Shown: positions 52,218 through 60,418 of the stretch, piece after piece
Layout of the letters: every line of letters starts with the position of its first letter
Numbering within the stretch: the first letter of the stretch is position 1
NCBI GenBank assembly: GCA_964567685.1
Contig: CAZMNO010000016.1
Coordinates: 3,645 to 67,644 of the forward strand
Direction: 5' to 3'
DNA length: 64,000 bases
DNA from: UBA5972 sp964567685
Lineage (GTDB): Bacteria; Pseudomonadota; Alphaproteobacteria; Rhodobacterales; Rhodobacteraceae
The notes under the pieces: model-generated
What the model was told of the DNA's origin: nothing
Database searches by the model: none
The model's input: the letters and a program-made list of their open reading frames with translations, nothing else
Made by a program: the position numbers and the translations under genes

Positions 52218-52236
52218 GATGCGGTTGATCCGCATC
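52218..52236 (-). other. Intercistronic hairpin between dppF-like and binding-protein genes
   Basis: GATGCGG and CCGCATC form a perfect 7-bp stem with a five-base loop in the 73-base gap. No T-run follows on the minus strand, so it is more likely a processing or stabilising structure than a terminator. Confidence 0.45.
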
Positions 52237-52249
52237 CTGATTGTTTTTG

Positions 52250-53236
52250 TTACTTCATCAGATGGCACGCAACCGAGCGGCCATCGCTTAACTGTTTGAA
52301 TTCAGGCGAGATTGTAAGGCATTTCTCCATCACCTCAGGACATCGGGTGCAAAAATTGCACCCTTCCGGAGGATTTGATGGGCTCGGCACATCCCCTTCC
52401 AGAATGATCCGGTCGCGCCTGCCTTCAAGCGAGGGGTCGGGCTCGGGAACTGCTGACAATAGCGCTTTTGTATACGGGTGTTGCGGTTTGTCGTATAACA
52501 GATCTCGCGGTGCCAGTTCGACCACCTTGCCAAGATACATCACAGCCACCCGCGTCGCCAGATGGCGCACCATCGACAGGTCGTGGCTGATGAACAGATA
52601 GGTCAGGCCAAACCGGTCCTGCAGATCCTCAAGCAGATTGACCACCTGGGCCTGAATTGACACATCCAGGGCGGCAATGGGTTCGTCGCAGACAATGAAT
52701 TTCGGATTGAGGGCAAGGGCGCGTGCAATGCCGATCCGCTGACGCTGGCCGCCGGAAAACTCGTGCGGAAAACGATTGGCGAAATCGCGGTTCAGCCCGA
52801 CGGAATCCATCAGTTCGAATACCCGCTCCATGCGTTCCCGTTTGGAGAGTTTGAGATGTTCATCCAGCGGTTCGGCGATGATTGAAGCCACAGTCATGCG
52901 CGGATTGAGGCTGGCCTGTGGGTCCTGAAAGATCATCTGCATTTCCGGCCTGAGGCGGCGCAGCTCATCGCCCGCCAGGACGGATATTTCGGTTCCGCCC
53001 AGCGTGATCGATCCGTCAGTGACATCGTAAAGGCGAAGAATGGCACGCCCGGCCGAGGATTTGCCGCAGCCACTTTCGCCCACCAGCCCAAGGGTTTCGC
53101 CCTCGTAGATCTCAAACGAGACATTATCCACCGCTTTGACTTCGCCGACCTGTCGGCGCAGAACGCCCTTATAGATCGGAAAGTACATTTTCAGGTTTTC
53201 AACCTTCAAAAGCGGTGATTTCGCCTCATCCAGCAT
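52250..53236 (-). CDS. Peptide-type ABC transporter ATPase (DppF/OppF family)
   Basis: The ATG at 53236 overlaps the upstream ATPase gene by eleven bases and gives 328 residues; the frame extends upstream inside that gene. Walker A is GESGCGKSSAGRAI, the signature FSGGQRQRIGIARAL and Walker B FIVCDEPIAALD. The C-terminal oligopeptide/dipeptide region CNFCTRCPEVMEKC carries cysteines that in this family bind an Fe-S or metal site. It energises the Dpp-type channel with the upstream DppD-like protein. Confidence 0.92.
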   Translation of the reverse strand: MLDEAKSPLLKVENLKMYFPIYKGVLRRQVGEVKAVDNVSFEIYEGETLGLVGESGCGKSSAGRAILRLYDVTDGSITLGGTEISVLAGDELRRLRPEMQMIFQDPQASLNPRMTVASIIAEPLDEHLKLSKRERMERVFELMDSVGLNRDFANRFPHEFSGGQRQRIGIARALALNPKFIVCDEPIAALDVSIQAQVVNLLEDLQDRFGLTYLFISHDLSMVRHLATRVAVMYLGKVVELAPRDLLYDKPQHPYTKALLSAVPEPDPSLEGRRDRIILEGDVPSPSNPPEGCNFCTRCPEVMEKCLTISPEFKQLSDGRSVACHLMK

Positions 53237-54233
53237 GGCGGGCCTCATCGGTTTTGGCATCCCAGAAACAGGCAACATCGTGCCCACCGTTCAGGGTAAC
53301 GATTGGCGGGTTCTGATTGTGGCATTTATCCAGCACGTGGCGACAGCGGGCGCGAAACGGACAGGCGGTCGGGTGTTCCGGCAGTGCCGGTGGCTGGCCC
53401 TCAATCGTGCGCAGGCGCTCGGCGCGGGCGCCGGTGACATGGGGCAGGGTTTCCAGAAGGGCGCGCGTATAGGGGTGTTGTGGATCAGCAAACAGGTCTT
53501 TGACCGGGGCTTGTTCAACCACTTGCCCTCCATACATGACCATTACCCGATCCGCGATTCCGGCAATCACACCAAGATCATGAGTGATCCAGACAATCGC
53601 CATGCCGAGTTTCTGGCGAAGCTCGCGCACCAGTTCCAGAATCTGCGCCTGAATGGTCACATCAAGCGCTGTCGTCGGTTCATCGGCAATCAACACTTTG
53701 GGATCGCAAGCCAGTGCAATGGCGATCATCACCCGTTGGCGCATTCCGCCGGAAAACTGATGGGGAAAATCAGAAAGACGTTTGGCGGCATCAGGAATGC
53801 CGACCAGCTCAAGAAGTTCCACGGCACGTTCAGCGGCCTGTTTTTTGTTCATTCCCATATGCTTGCGCAGAGGTTCCATCAATTGGAAACCGACGGAAAA
53901 TACCGGATTGAGCGATGTCATCGGATCCTGAAAGACAAAGCCAATACGACTGCCGCGAATGTCTCTGAGTTCGTCCTGTGACATGGCGAGAATATCGCGC
54001 CCCTCAAACATCACAGCACCGCCACGGATTTCTGCGGGAGGCATCGGCAAAAGGCCGATCAAAGACATCATGGTGACTGATTTGCCGGATCCGCTTTCCC
54101 CGACCACGCCCAGCAACTCCCCCGGAGCAAGATCAAAGCTCACGGAATTAACGGCGTGAACTTCTCCGCTACGGGTCGTGAAAACGGTTTTCAAATCCGA
54201 TACATCCAGTATCGGCTGCGCCCCGTCGGGCAT
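53226..54233 (-). CDS. Peptide-type ABC transporter ATPase (DppD/OppD family)
   Basis: GGGGAG seven bases upstream fixes the ATG at 54233, giving 335 residues; the longer frame to 54341 lies in the promoter region. Walker A is GESGSGKSVTMMSL, the signature FSGGMRQRVMIAIAL and Walker B VLIADEPTTALD, with a C-terminal cysteine region (CPFRARCRHVLDKC). First gene of the operon that continues with the second ATPase, the receptor, both permeases and the MetE-like enzyme. Divergent from the argE-like gene. Confidence 0.92.
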   Translation of the reverse strand: MPDGAQPILDVSDLKTVFTTRSGEVHAVNSVSFDLAPGELLGVVGESGSGKSVTMMSLIGLLPMPPAEIRGGAVMFEGRDILAMSQDELRDIRGSRIGFVFQDPMTSLNPVFSVGFQLMEPLRKHMGMNKKQAAERAVELLELVGIPDAAKRLSDFPHQFSGGMRQRVMIAIALACDPKVLIADEPTTALDVTIQAQILELVRELRQKLGMAIVWITHDLGVIAGIADRVMVMYGGQVVEQAPVKDLFADPQHPYTRALLETLPHVTGARAERLRTIEGQPPALPEHPTACPFRARCRHVLDKCHNQNPPIVTLNGGHDVACFWDAKTDEARHAG

Positions 54234-54347
54234 AGGCAGTCTCCCCAGTCGACCCCCCGCTGTTCGATTTTTTGCAGACAAAGTCGCAGCGGTTGCTTCC
54301 TGCGAACCAGAGTAAACATGAAAAAACGTAAGCGGCAACAATATTTA

Positions 54348-54398
54348 TTCCAATTGGTCAATTTCCGTGACGTAGCCCTTATGTGATGCGAATTGGAA
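54348..54398. promoter_or_regulatory. Inverted repeat in the divergent dppD-like / argE-like promoter gap
   Basis: TTCCAATT (54348-54355) recurs as its reverse complement AATTGGAA (54391-54398), with a 35-base spacer. The first arm also lies in the small palindrome CCAATTGG. The pair sits in the 245-base gap between the divergent ABC operon and the deacylase genes and could allow one regulator to control both. Inferred by eye. Confidence 0.4.
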
Positions 54399-54478
54399 CT
54401 GACAGGGATGATGACGGCGCTTGACGTTTTGCCATTGCTGGAACAGTCTCAGCCGCGTTGGAACTGGGGAGGGTCGCT

Positions 54479-55639
54479 GTGGAATCATCAATGTCCGCAC
54501 GGGAAATTCTTGAAAAGCTTGTCTCTTTTCCCACCGTTTCCAGTGAAAGCAATCTTCCTGTCATCGAGTTTGTGGCTGATTATCTGGATTCTTACGGCGT
54601 TGAGTCTCATCTGGTTTATGATGCGACCGGGCAGAAAGCCTCGTTATATGCGAATGTCGGCCCGGCCGTTGAAGGCGGGGTGATCCTGTCGGGCCACACC
54701 GACGTCGTACCGGTGACAGGACAGGAATGGGACAGTGACCCGTTTACCTTGACCGAACGTGACGGCAGGCTTTATGGGCGCGGCACCTGTGACATGAAGG
54801 GCTTTGATGCACTGGCTCTGGCAGCGGTTCCGCTGGCGCTTGAGCGGGGTGTGCAACGCCCGCTACAAATCGCTCTTTCCTATGATGAAGAGGTCGGCTG
54901 CATTGGGGCACCCCCGATGATTGCCGAAATGGCCGATAAAATGCCCCGCGCTGCGGCAGCGATCATTGGCGAACCTTCGATGATGAAGACCGTTTCAGGC
55001 CATAAGGGCGGGCTTGGCATCGTCACCCATGTGCGCGGCTTTGAGGTTCATTCCTCGCTGCAGCACACTGGCGTCAGCGCCATTCACGAAGCGGCCAAGC
55101 TGATTGAATGGGCCAACCGGATGAATGCCGAAAACGCCGCCAAACCCAAAGACAAGACCACTGCGATGTTCGAACCACCCTGGACCAATGTGCATGTCGG
55201 AACGATCAGCGGCGGGACAGCGAATAATATCACGGCTAAAGACTGCCGCTTTGTCATGGGGTTTCGCTGCGTTCCAAGCGAAAATCCCGATGATTGGGAG
55301 GCTGCGTACCGGGCCGAAGTGGCCCGCGTTGAGGCCGAGATGAAAGCCATTCATCCCGATGCCGGGATCACCCTAAACCGGGTTTTTGACGTGCCGGGCC
55401 TAGTGCCCGAGGTTGACGGCGCAGCCGAAGCCCTAGTGCGCAAACTGACCGGTGACAACAGCGAAAACGTGGTGTCCTACGGCACTGAAGCGGGGCAGTT
55501 TCAGCATGGCGGCTATTCAGCCATCATCTGCGGCCCCGGCAGTATCGAACAGGCGCACCAGCCCAATGAGTATATCTCGATCGAACAGTTTGAAGCCGGC
55601 GAGGCATTCATGCACCGCCTGATTGACCACCTGAGTTAA
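54479..55639 (+). CDS. Acetylornithine deacetylase-like M20 amidohydrolase (ArgE family)
   Basis: A GTG at 54479 has GGGAGGG five bases upstream and gives 386 residues; the ATG four codons on is too far from that site. The di-zinc M20 fold is clear: SGHTDVVPVTGQEWDSDPF (metal histidine), GRGTCDMKGFDALALA, ALSYDEEVGCIGAPPMI (catalytic and metal glutamates) and ISGGTANNITAKDC in the lid domain. ArgE-type enzymes remove the acetyl group from N-acetyl-amino acids. Next to a second M20 enzyme and divergent from a peptide-type importer, a catabolic role on imported N-acyl amino acids is more likely than arginine synthesis. Confidence 0.85.
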   Translation: MESSMSAREILEKLVSFPTVSSESNLPVIEFVADYLDSYGVESHLVYDATGQKASLYANVGPAVEGGVILSGHTDVVPVTGQEWDSDPFTLTERDGRLYGRGTCDMKGFDALALAAVPLALERGVQRPLQIALSYDEEVGCIGAPPMIAEMADKMPRAAAAIIGEPSMMKTVSGHKGGLGIVTHVRGFEVHSSLQHTGVSAIHEAAKLIEWANRMNAENAAKPKDKTTAMFEPPWTNVHVGTISGGTANNITAKDCRFVMGFRCVPSENPDDWEAAYRAEVARVEAEMKAIHPDAGITLNRVFDVPGLVPEVDGAAEALVRKLTGDNSENVVSYGTEAGQFQHGGYSAIICGPGSIEQAHQPNEYISIEQFEAGEAFMHRLIDHLS

Positions 55640-55652
55640 CGGAGAGCCCCCA

Positions 55653-56825
55653 ATGCCGCATATCAACCGATTTGCCGACCTGCACGCCGAAATCACCGAA
55701 TGGCGGCGCGATTTTCACGAGAACCCCGAACTTTTGTTTGATTGTGAGCGCACTGCCGGAATTGTCGAGGATAAGCTGAAGGAATTCGGGGTCGACCAGA
55801 TCAAAACCGGCATTGGCCGCACGGGCGTTGTCGGTGTCATCAAGGGCAAGACGAATAATTCCGGCAAAATCATCGGTTTACGTGCTGACATGGATGCGCT
55901 GCCGATCTTTGAGGCTACCGGTCTTGATTACAAATCCAACGTTGAGGGCAAGATGCATGCCTGCGGCCATGACGGGCATACCGCGATGCTGCTGGGCGCT
56001 GCCAAATACCTGGCGGAAACGCGCAATTTTGACGGCACAGCCGTGGTGATCTTCCAGCCCGCCGAAGAAGGCGGCGGCGGTGGCAAGGAAATGTGCGACG
56101 ACGGCATGATGGACGAGTTCGGCATTCAGGAAGTTTACGGGATGCACAACATGCCGGGATTTCCGGTCGGTGAGTTTGCCATTCGGCCGGGGGCGTTTTT
56201 TGCGGCTGCAGATGCCTTTACAATCGATATCGAAGGCAAGGGAGGACACGCTGCAAAACCGCATGAGGCCGTGGATACAACCTTGATCGGGGCACATATT
56301 GTAACGTCTTTACAATCAATTACGGCACGAAATTCTGACCCGCTGAAAGCGCTGGTCGTCTCTGTTACTTCGTTTCAGACCGAAAGCGATGCTTACAATG
56401 TCATCCCCCAGCATGTGCAGTTGAAAGGCACGGTGCGCACCATGGACAAGGGCATTCAGGACATGGCGGAAGAGAAAATATCGCTGGTGGTGAAAAACAC
56501 CGCCGATGCCTTTGGCGGGTCGGCCAGCGTTGAATATGAGCGTGGTTATCCGGTCATGGTCAACTCTGAAAGGGAGACCGCCTTTGCCGTGGAAGTGGCC
56601 GAAAAGGTCGCCGGCAAGGGCAAGGTTTTGCCAGAGGCACCGCAGATCATGGGGGCCGAGGATTTTTCCTATATGCTGGAAGAGCGCCCGGGGGCCTATA
56701 TTCTGGTCGGCAATGGCGATACGCCGATGTGCCATCACCCTGAGTATAATTTTGATGACGAGGCAATCCCGGCCGGATGCTCTTACTGGGCGACGCTGGT
56801 GGAAACGGCGATGCCGGCGGAATAA
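55653..56825 (+). CDS. M20 family amidohydrolase (hippurate hydrolase type)
   Basis: The 390-residue protein matches the HipO/AbgB/IAA-amino-acid hydrolase group. RRDFHENPELLFD lies at the N-terminus, RADMDALPIFE and HACGHDGHTAMLLGAAK carry metal ligands, and FQPAEEGGGGGKEMCDDGM carries the catalytic glutamates, with FEMGAEDFSYM-type C-terminal residues (IMGAEDFSYMLEERPGAY). Members cleave N-acyl or aminoacyl amides. It follows the argE-like gene by 13 bases, so the two act together, probably on the cargo of the divergent ABC system. A hairpin follows. Confidence 0.88.
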   Translation: MPHINRFADLHAEITEWRRDFHENPELLFDCERTAGIVEDKLKEFGVDQIKTGIGRTGVVGVIKGKTNNSGKIIGLRADMDALPIFEATGLDYKSNVEGKMHACGHDGHTAMLLGAAKYLAETRNFDGTAVVIFQPAEEGGGGGKEMCDDGMMDEFGIQEVYGMHNMPGFPVGEFAIRPGAFFAAADAFTIDIEGKGGHAAKPHEAVDTTLIGAHIVTSLQSITARNSDPLKALVVSVTSFQTESDAYNVIPQHVQLKGTVRTMDKGIQDMAEEKISLVVKNTADAFGGSASVEYERGYPVMVNSERETAFAVEVAEKVAGKGKVLPEAPQIMGAEDFSYMLEERPGAYILVGNGDTPMCHHPEYNFDDEAIPAGCSYWATLVETAMPAE

Positions 56826-56851
56826 ATCGGTTTCAGCGTGGATTTGGCCGA

Positions 56852-56869
56852 TCCCGGTGGAAGCCGGGA
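56852..56869 (+). terminator. Possible terminator after the M20 gene pair
   Basis: TCCCGG and CCGGGA form a perfect 6-bp stem with a six-base loop, 27 bases past the stop. Only a short T-rich stretch follows (GGGTTTCTG), so termination efficiency is uncertain. No gene is seen in 56826-57041. Confidence 0.35.
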
Positions 56870-57041
56870 ACAGGGTTTCTGCAAACGGATCAGGCGGAAA
56901 TTCGCCCTTGGTGTGGAATTTTGTCAGAAAATCCCGCGATTGGGGCTTTGATCTTGGCCGCAAAACCCATAAATGTCTGGCTGGGGAGAGAAATCACGGG
57001 TGTGCCCGCTGGTGCCCCACAGGGACTTAGGAGACCAAAAC

Positions 57042-57257
57042 ATGCTGAACAATATCGGATTGCCGGGCATTCTGCTGATTGCGGTAGTTGTGCTGGTGCT
57101 ATTCGGGCGCGGCAAGATTTCGTCATTGATGGGCGAAGTCGGCAAAGGCATCACCTCGTTCAAAAAAGGCGTGAGTGAGGGCAAAGCCGAGATCGAGGCC
57201 GCGGCAGCAGACGAAGCTGTTGACGTAACGCCCGAAAGCGACAAGGAAAAATCCTGA
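57042..57257 (+). CDS. tatA: Sec-independent protein translocase TatA
   Basis: The ATG at 57042 has AGGAG eight bases upstream and gives 71 residues; the longer frame begins in non-coding DNA. A short periplasmic N-terminus (MLNNIGLPG), one membrane span (ILLIAVVVLVLFG), the FGRGKI hinge and an amphipathic helix (SLMGEVGKGITSFKKGV) with an acidic tail are characteristic. TatA oligomers form the translocation pore for folded proteins. First gene of tatABC. The peptide-binding protein at 18514 carries a twin-arginine leader that this system would export. Confidence 0.92.
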   Translation: MLNNIGLPGILLIAVVVLVLFGRGKISSLMGEVGKGITSFKKGVSEGKAEIEAAAADEAVDVTPESDKEKS

Positions 57258-57286
57258 TCGCCCCTGATCAAAGGATCACCTGAGAC

Positions 57287-58018
57287 ATGTTCGATTTAGG
57301 TATGGTCGAGCTTCTGGTGATTGGCGTGGTTGCGCTGATCGTTGTGGGGCCGAAAGACCTGCCGGGAATGTTCCGGCAGCTGGGCAAGTTTACTGCCAAG
57401 GCCCGTGGTATGGCGCGGGAGTTCCAGCGATCCATGGAAGCTGCGGCCGATGAGGCGGGTGTTGGCGATCTGAGCAAGGATTTGAAAAAAGCCACGTCGG
57501 TCAAGAACCTTGGTCTGGATTCTGTCAAGGATATTGCCAGCGATTTTGCCTCGGGCCAGTTTGACCCCGATGCGTCGCGTGAAAAGATCGAAGCGGCGAA
57601 AAAGCTGGAAAATGCGGGTGAGAACACCAAAAAGCTGGCCGCCAAACGGGCCGCTGATCGCAAGAAGGCGGCTGATAAGGCGGCTGAGCTGAAAAACGCG
57701 GCACGGGCGGGGGCTGAGAATCCGGCCGAGGCGGAAAGCGCACAGACGGCAGAGGCCAAACCGGCTGCAAAGAAACCTGCCGTGAAGAAACCGGCAACCA
57801 AGGCTGAGGCGAAACCTGCTGCGAAGACAGCTGCCAAGGCGGCGAAACCTGCGACAAAGACCGCAGCAAAGCCTGCGGCGAAGAAACCGGGCGCAAAAAA
57901 GCCCGCGGCGAAGACTACGGCTAAACCCACAGCAAAAACAGCCGCAAAGACCACGGCGAAGAAGCCGACCACCAAAAAATCCGCCGCGAAGAAACCTGCG
58001 CCAAAGGCTAAATCATGA
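57287..58018 (+). CDS. tatB: Sec-independent protein translocase TatB with a long Lys/Ala/Pro tail
   Basis: Residues 1-20 (MFDLGMVELLVIGVVALIVV) form the TatB membrane helix, followed by GPKDLPGMFRQLGKF and an amphipathic helix. TatB binds the twin-arginine signal with TatC. The protein is 243 residues, longer than typical TatB, because of a C-terminal tail (about 143-243) made almost wholly of Ala, Lys, Pro and Thr (repeats such as KPAAKKPAVKKPATK), like histone H1-type AlgP tails. The tail is positively charged and predicted disordered in the cytoplasm; it could bind DNA, RNA or membrane lipid. Stop and tatC start overlap by four bases. Confidence 0.92.
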   Translation: MFDLGMVELLVIGVVALIVVGPKDLPGMFRQLGKFTAKARGMAREFQRSMEAAADEAGVGDLSKDLKKATSVKNLGLDSVKDIASDFASGQFDPDASREKIEAAKKLENAGENTKKLAAKRAADRKKAADKAAELKNAARAGAENPAEAESAQTAEAKPAAKKPAVKKPATKAEAKPAAKTAAKAAKPATKTAAKPAAKKPGAKKPAAKTTAKPTAKTAAKTTAKKPTTKKSAAKKPAPKAKS

Positions 58019-58896
58019 GCAGTGACGAGATTGAAAACTCAAGCGCGCCGCTGATCGAGCATCTGGCCGAGTTGCGCACAAGGCTGATCCATTCGGCAAT
58101 TGCCTTCATCATCGGCATGGTCATCTGCTTTGCCTTCTGGAACCCGATCTTCAATTTCCTGACTTCCCCCTTGTGCGGCGCGATGGAGGAATACGGTCAC
58201 GCGGAATGTGGCCTCATCCTGATCAAGCTGCAGGAGGGCTTTTTCGTCGCCATCTCCATTTCGCTTCTTGGCGGGTTGATCCTGTCATTTCCTTATATCA
58301 GCTATCAGATGTGGCGCTTTGTGGCGCCGGGCCTTTACAAGACCGAGCAGGGGGCTTTTCTGCCGTTCCTGCTGGCGTCACCCTTCATGTTCTTCCTTGG
58401 CGCCTCATTCGCCTTTTACGTGGTGACCCCGCTGGCCTTTGATTTTTTCCTAGGGTTTCAACAACCTGGATCGGTTCTCGGCGAAGGTGGCGACGATAGT
58501 GGCATTGCCGCCATCGCTTTTCAGGGCTCGGCGCAGGAATACCTGCGCCTGACGATCAAGTTCATCGTGGCCTTTGGTCTCTGTTTCCAGCTGCCGGTTC
58601 TGCTGACGCTGATGGGTAAGGCAGGGCTGGTCTCGGCGGACGGTCTGAAAACGGTGCGTAAATACGCGGTTGTCGGCATTCTGGTGCTGGCGGCACTGGT
58701 GACACCGCCTGATGTGATCACCCAGGTCATCCTCTTCATCGTGGTTTACGGGCTTTACGAGATTTCGATCCAGCTGGTGAAGCGGGTTGAAAAACAGCGC
58801 GAGGCCAAATTGCGAGCCGAAGGCTATTACGATGACGAAGATGAGGATGAACTCGATTTTGGCGATGAAGAGGGTGAGGAACCCGGCACGTCATGA
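58015..58896 (+). CDS. tatC: Sec-independent protein translocase TatC
   Basis: The 293-residue protein has the TatC hallmarks: SSAPLIEHLAELRTRLIHS before the first span, LSFPYISYQMWRFVAPGLY, and six membrane helices ending in a span with GILVLAALVTPPDVITQV. It is the receptor core for twin-arginine signals. A short insertion in the loop after helix 3 (residues about 155-170, GSVLGEGGDDSGIAAI) and an acidic C-terminal tail (YYDDEDEDELDFGDEEGEE) are of a kind common in this order. It overlaps tatB and the DUF815 gene by four bases each. Confidence 0.95.
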   Translation: MSSDEIENSSAPLIEHLAELRTRLIHSAIAFIIGMVICFAFWNPIFNFLTSPLCGAMEEYGHAECGLILIKLQEGFFVAISISLLGGLILSFPYISYQMWRFVAPGLYKTEQGAFLPFLLASPFMFFLGASFAFYVVTPLAFDFFLGFQQPGSVLGEGGDDSGIAAIAFQGSAQEYLRLTIKFIVAFGLCFQLPVLLTLMGKAGLVSADGLKTVRKYAVVGILVLAALVTPPDVITQVILFIVVYGLYEISIQLVKRVEKQREAKLRAEGYYDDEDEDELDFGDEEGEEPGTS

Positions 58897-59735
58897 AAAA
58901 GAAGGCGCTCAAGCGGATCGCCGAAGCGCTGGAGCGGATCAGCCCAAGCCCTTGTGATGCCCCTGATTTCCGCTCTGCCGATGCCTATGTCTGGCACGTT
59001 GCGCCGGACCGGCTGGATGCGGTTGAAAAGGTCAATCGGATAGATATCTCGCTTCTGGTCGGCATTGATCGCGCAAGGGATATTCTTTTGGAAAACACCA
59101 CCCAGTTTGCCCGTGGGCTACCGGCCAATAACGTGCTGCTCTGGGGATCGCGCGGCATGGGGAAATCTTCGCTGGTCAAAGCTGCCCATGCCGAAGTTCT
59201 GACGCGCGTTGGTGGGTTGAAACTGATCGAAGTGCAGCGCGAAGACCTGCCGTCCATCGGGCGACTTTTGAACATCCTGCGCGAAGCTAACGAGCGTTTT
59301 TTGCTCTTTTGCGATGATCTGTCTTTTGGCCATGATGACAGCCATTATAAATCGCTAAAAGCGGTGCTGGATGGCGGGATCGAAGGCAGGCCGGAAAACG
59401 TGGTGTTCTATGCCACCTCAAACCGGCGTCATCTGATGCCGCGCGACATGATCGAAAACGAGCGCTCAACCGCGATCAACCCCAGTGAGGCGGTGGAAGA
59501 GAAGGTTTCGCTTTCCGACAGATTTGGGCTGTGGCTGGGCTTTCACCCTTGCGATCAGGATCAGTATCTTGAGATGATCCGGGGCTATTGCGATGCTTAT
59601 GGCGTTGAAATCACAGATGAAACCCTGCGTGCCGAGGCGATTGAGTGGCAACAGACACGCGGCGCGCGTTCAGGCCGGGTGGCATGGCAGTATTTTGTCG
59701 ATCTGGCTGGACGTCGCGGCGTCAGCCTTCAATAA
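58893..59735 (+). CDS. DUF815 family AAA-type ATPase
   Basis: The 280-residue protein has Walker A in LLWGSRGMGKSSLVKAAH (about residue 80-97), Walker B in RFLLFCDDLSFG and a sensor-like segment VVFYATSNRRHLMPRDM. DUF815 proteins are P-loop NTPases of unknown function. It overlaps tatC by four bases, so it is translated with the Tat system. This arrangement is seen in related alphaproteobacteria as I recall. A role in Tat quality control or substrate maturation is only suggested by position. It converges on the secreted protein gene at 59729 (seven-base overlap of 3' ends). Confidence 0.88.
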   Translation: MKKKALKRIAEALERISPSPCDAPDFRSADAYVWHVAPDRLDAVEKVNRIDISLLVGIDRARDILLENTTQFARGLPANNVLLWGSRGMGKSSLVKAAHAEVLTRVGGLKLIEVQREDLPSIGRLLNILREANERFLLFCDDLSFGHDDSHYKSLKAVLDGGIEGRPENVVFYATSNRRHLMPRDMIENERSTAINPSEAVEEKVSLSDRFGLWLGFHPCDQDQYLEMIRGYCDAYGVEITDETLRAEAIEWQQTRGARSGRVAWQYFVDLAGRRGVSLQ

Positions 59736-60298
59736 CCGCTCCAGCGGCTGAATTCGACTGAAACGGGGTCGCTTCCGGCAGGGGCCAGAAGGGCATATCT
59801 GTCTTCACCGCAATCGCCGATCAGGATGTCCATCGCTCTGTGATCGGCAATCAGACCGGGCATCGGCCCCAGCGTGACGGTCAACTTCTGTGTTTTTGCC
59901 CCAAGGGCGCGGGTGAGAACGAAATGCCCGCCATCGCACTCGATCCCACAGATCGAGATATCATCTTCCCAGGTGCTGCAAATCGCGTACCCGTCGCGAA
60001 AAAGCCTGCCATTGGCCACCACCATCAGCCGCAGCGAAAACCCGGTTACAAAAGGATCGCGCCCCGGCTGATTGGCGGCTTTCAACGCATCCTCAACAGA
60101 CCCTTCCCAGCTGAGCATATCAAGGCTGAGATCGGTCACCGGATAATGGGTTTCCGTCGTGCTGATGATTTTGACGATCAGCGCAGAAGGCCCCCTGGCA
60201 TCCGGCTGATAAGTGAACGAAATGCTGTCATCTGCACTGGCCATCGGTGACGTAAGGGATAATGCGGCCACAGTACCCCAAATCAAAAGTGGTTTCAT
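59729..60298 (-). CDS. Small secreted protein of unknown function
   Basis: The 189-residue protein has a Sec leader (MKPLLIWGTVAALSLTSPMASA) and a beta-rich mature part with one cysteine cluster (YAICSTWEDDISICGIECDGG) and another cysteine further on (GDCGED), suggesting periplasmic disulphides. No family is recognised. Its 3' end overlaps that of the DUF815 gene by seven bases on the opposite strand, and it is divergent from the glycan-binding-like secreted protein at 60419. Confidence 0.6.
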   Translation of the reverse strand: MKPLLIWGTVAALSLTSPMASADDSISFTYQPDARGPSALIVKIISTTETHYPVTDLSLDMLSWEGSVEDALKAANQPGRDPFVTGFSLRLMVVANGRLFRDGYAICSTWEDDISICGIECDGGHFVLTRALGAKTQKLTVTLGPMPGLIADHRAMDILIGDCGEDRYALLAPAGSDPVSVEFSRWSGY

Positions 60299-60418
60299 GG
60301 AATGCCCCCTTTCTTTTTGCCGGGTTGATAAAGATCAAATCAGGTTTTGCTGCAAATGGCTATCAATTGATTGATAAACCGGCTGACTCTATTTTTGGGA
60401 TGAAAAATGAGGTTTCGT

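Noticed and set aside
54318..54386. 22-codon open frame starting MKKRKRQQYLF in the dppD-like/argE-like gap
   Set aside because: No ribosome site was seen, it lies over a likely control region with an inverted repeat, and no supporting context exists.
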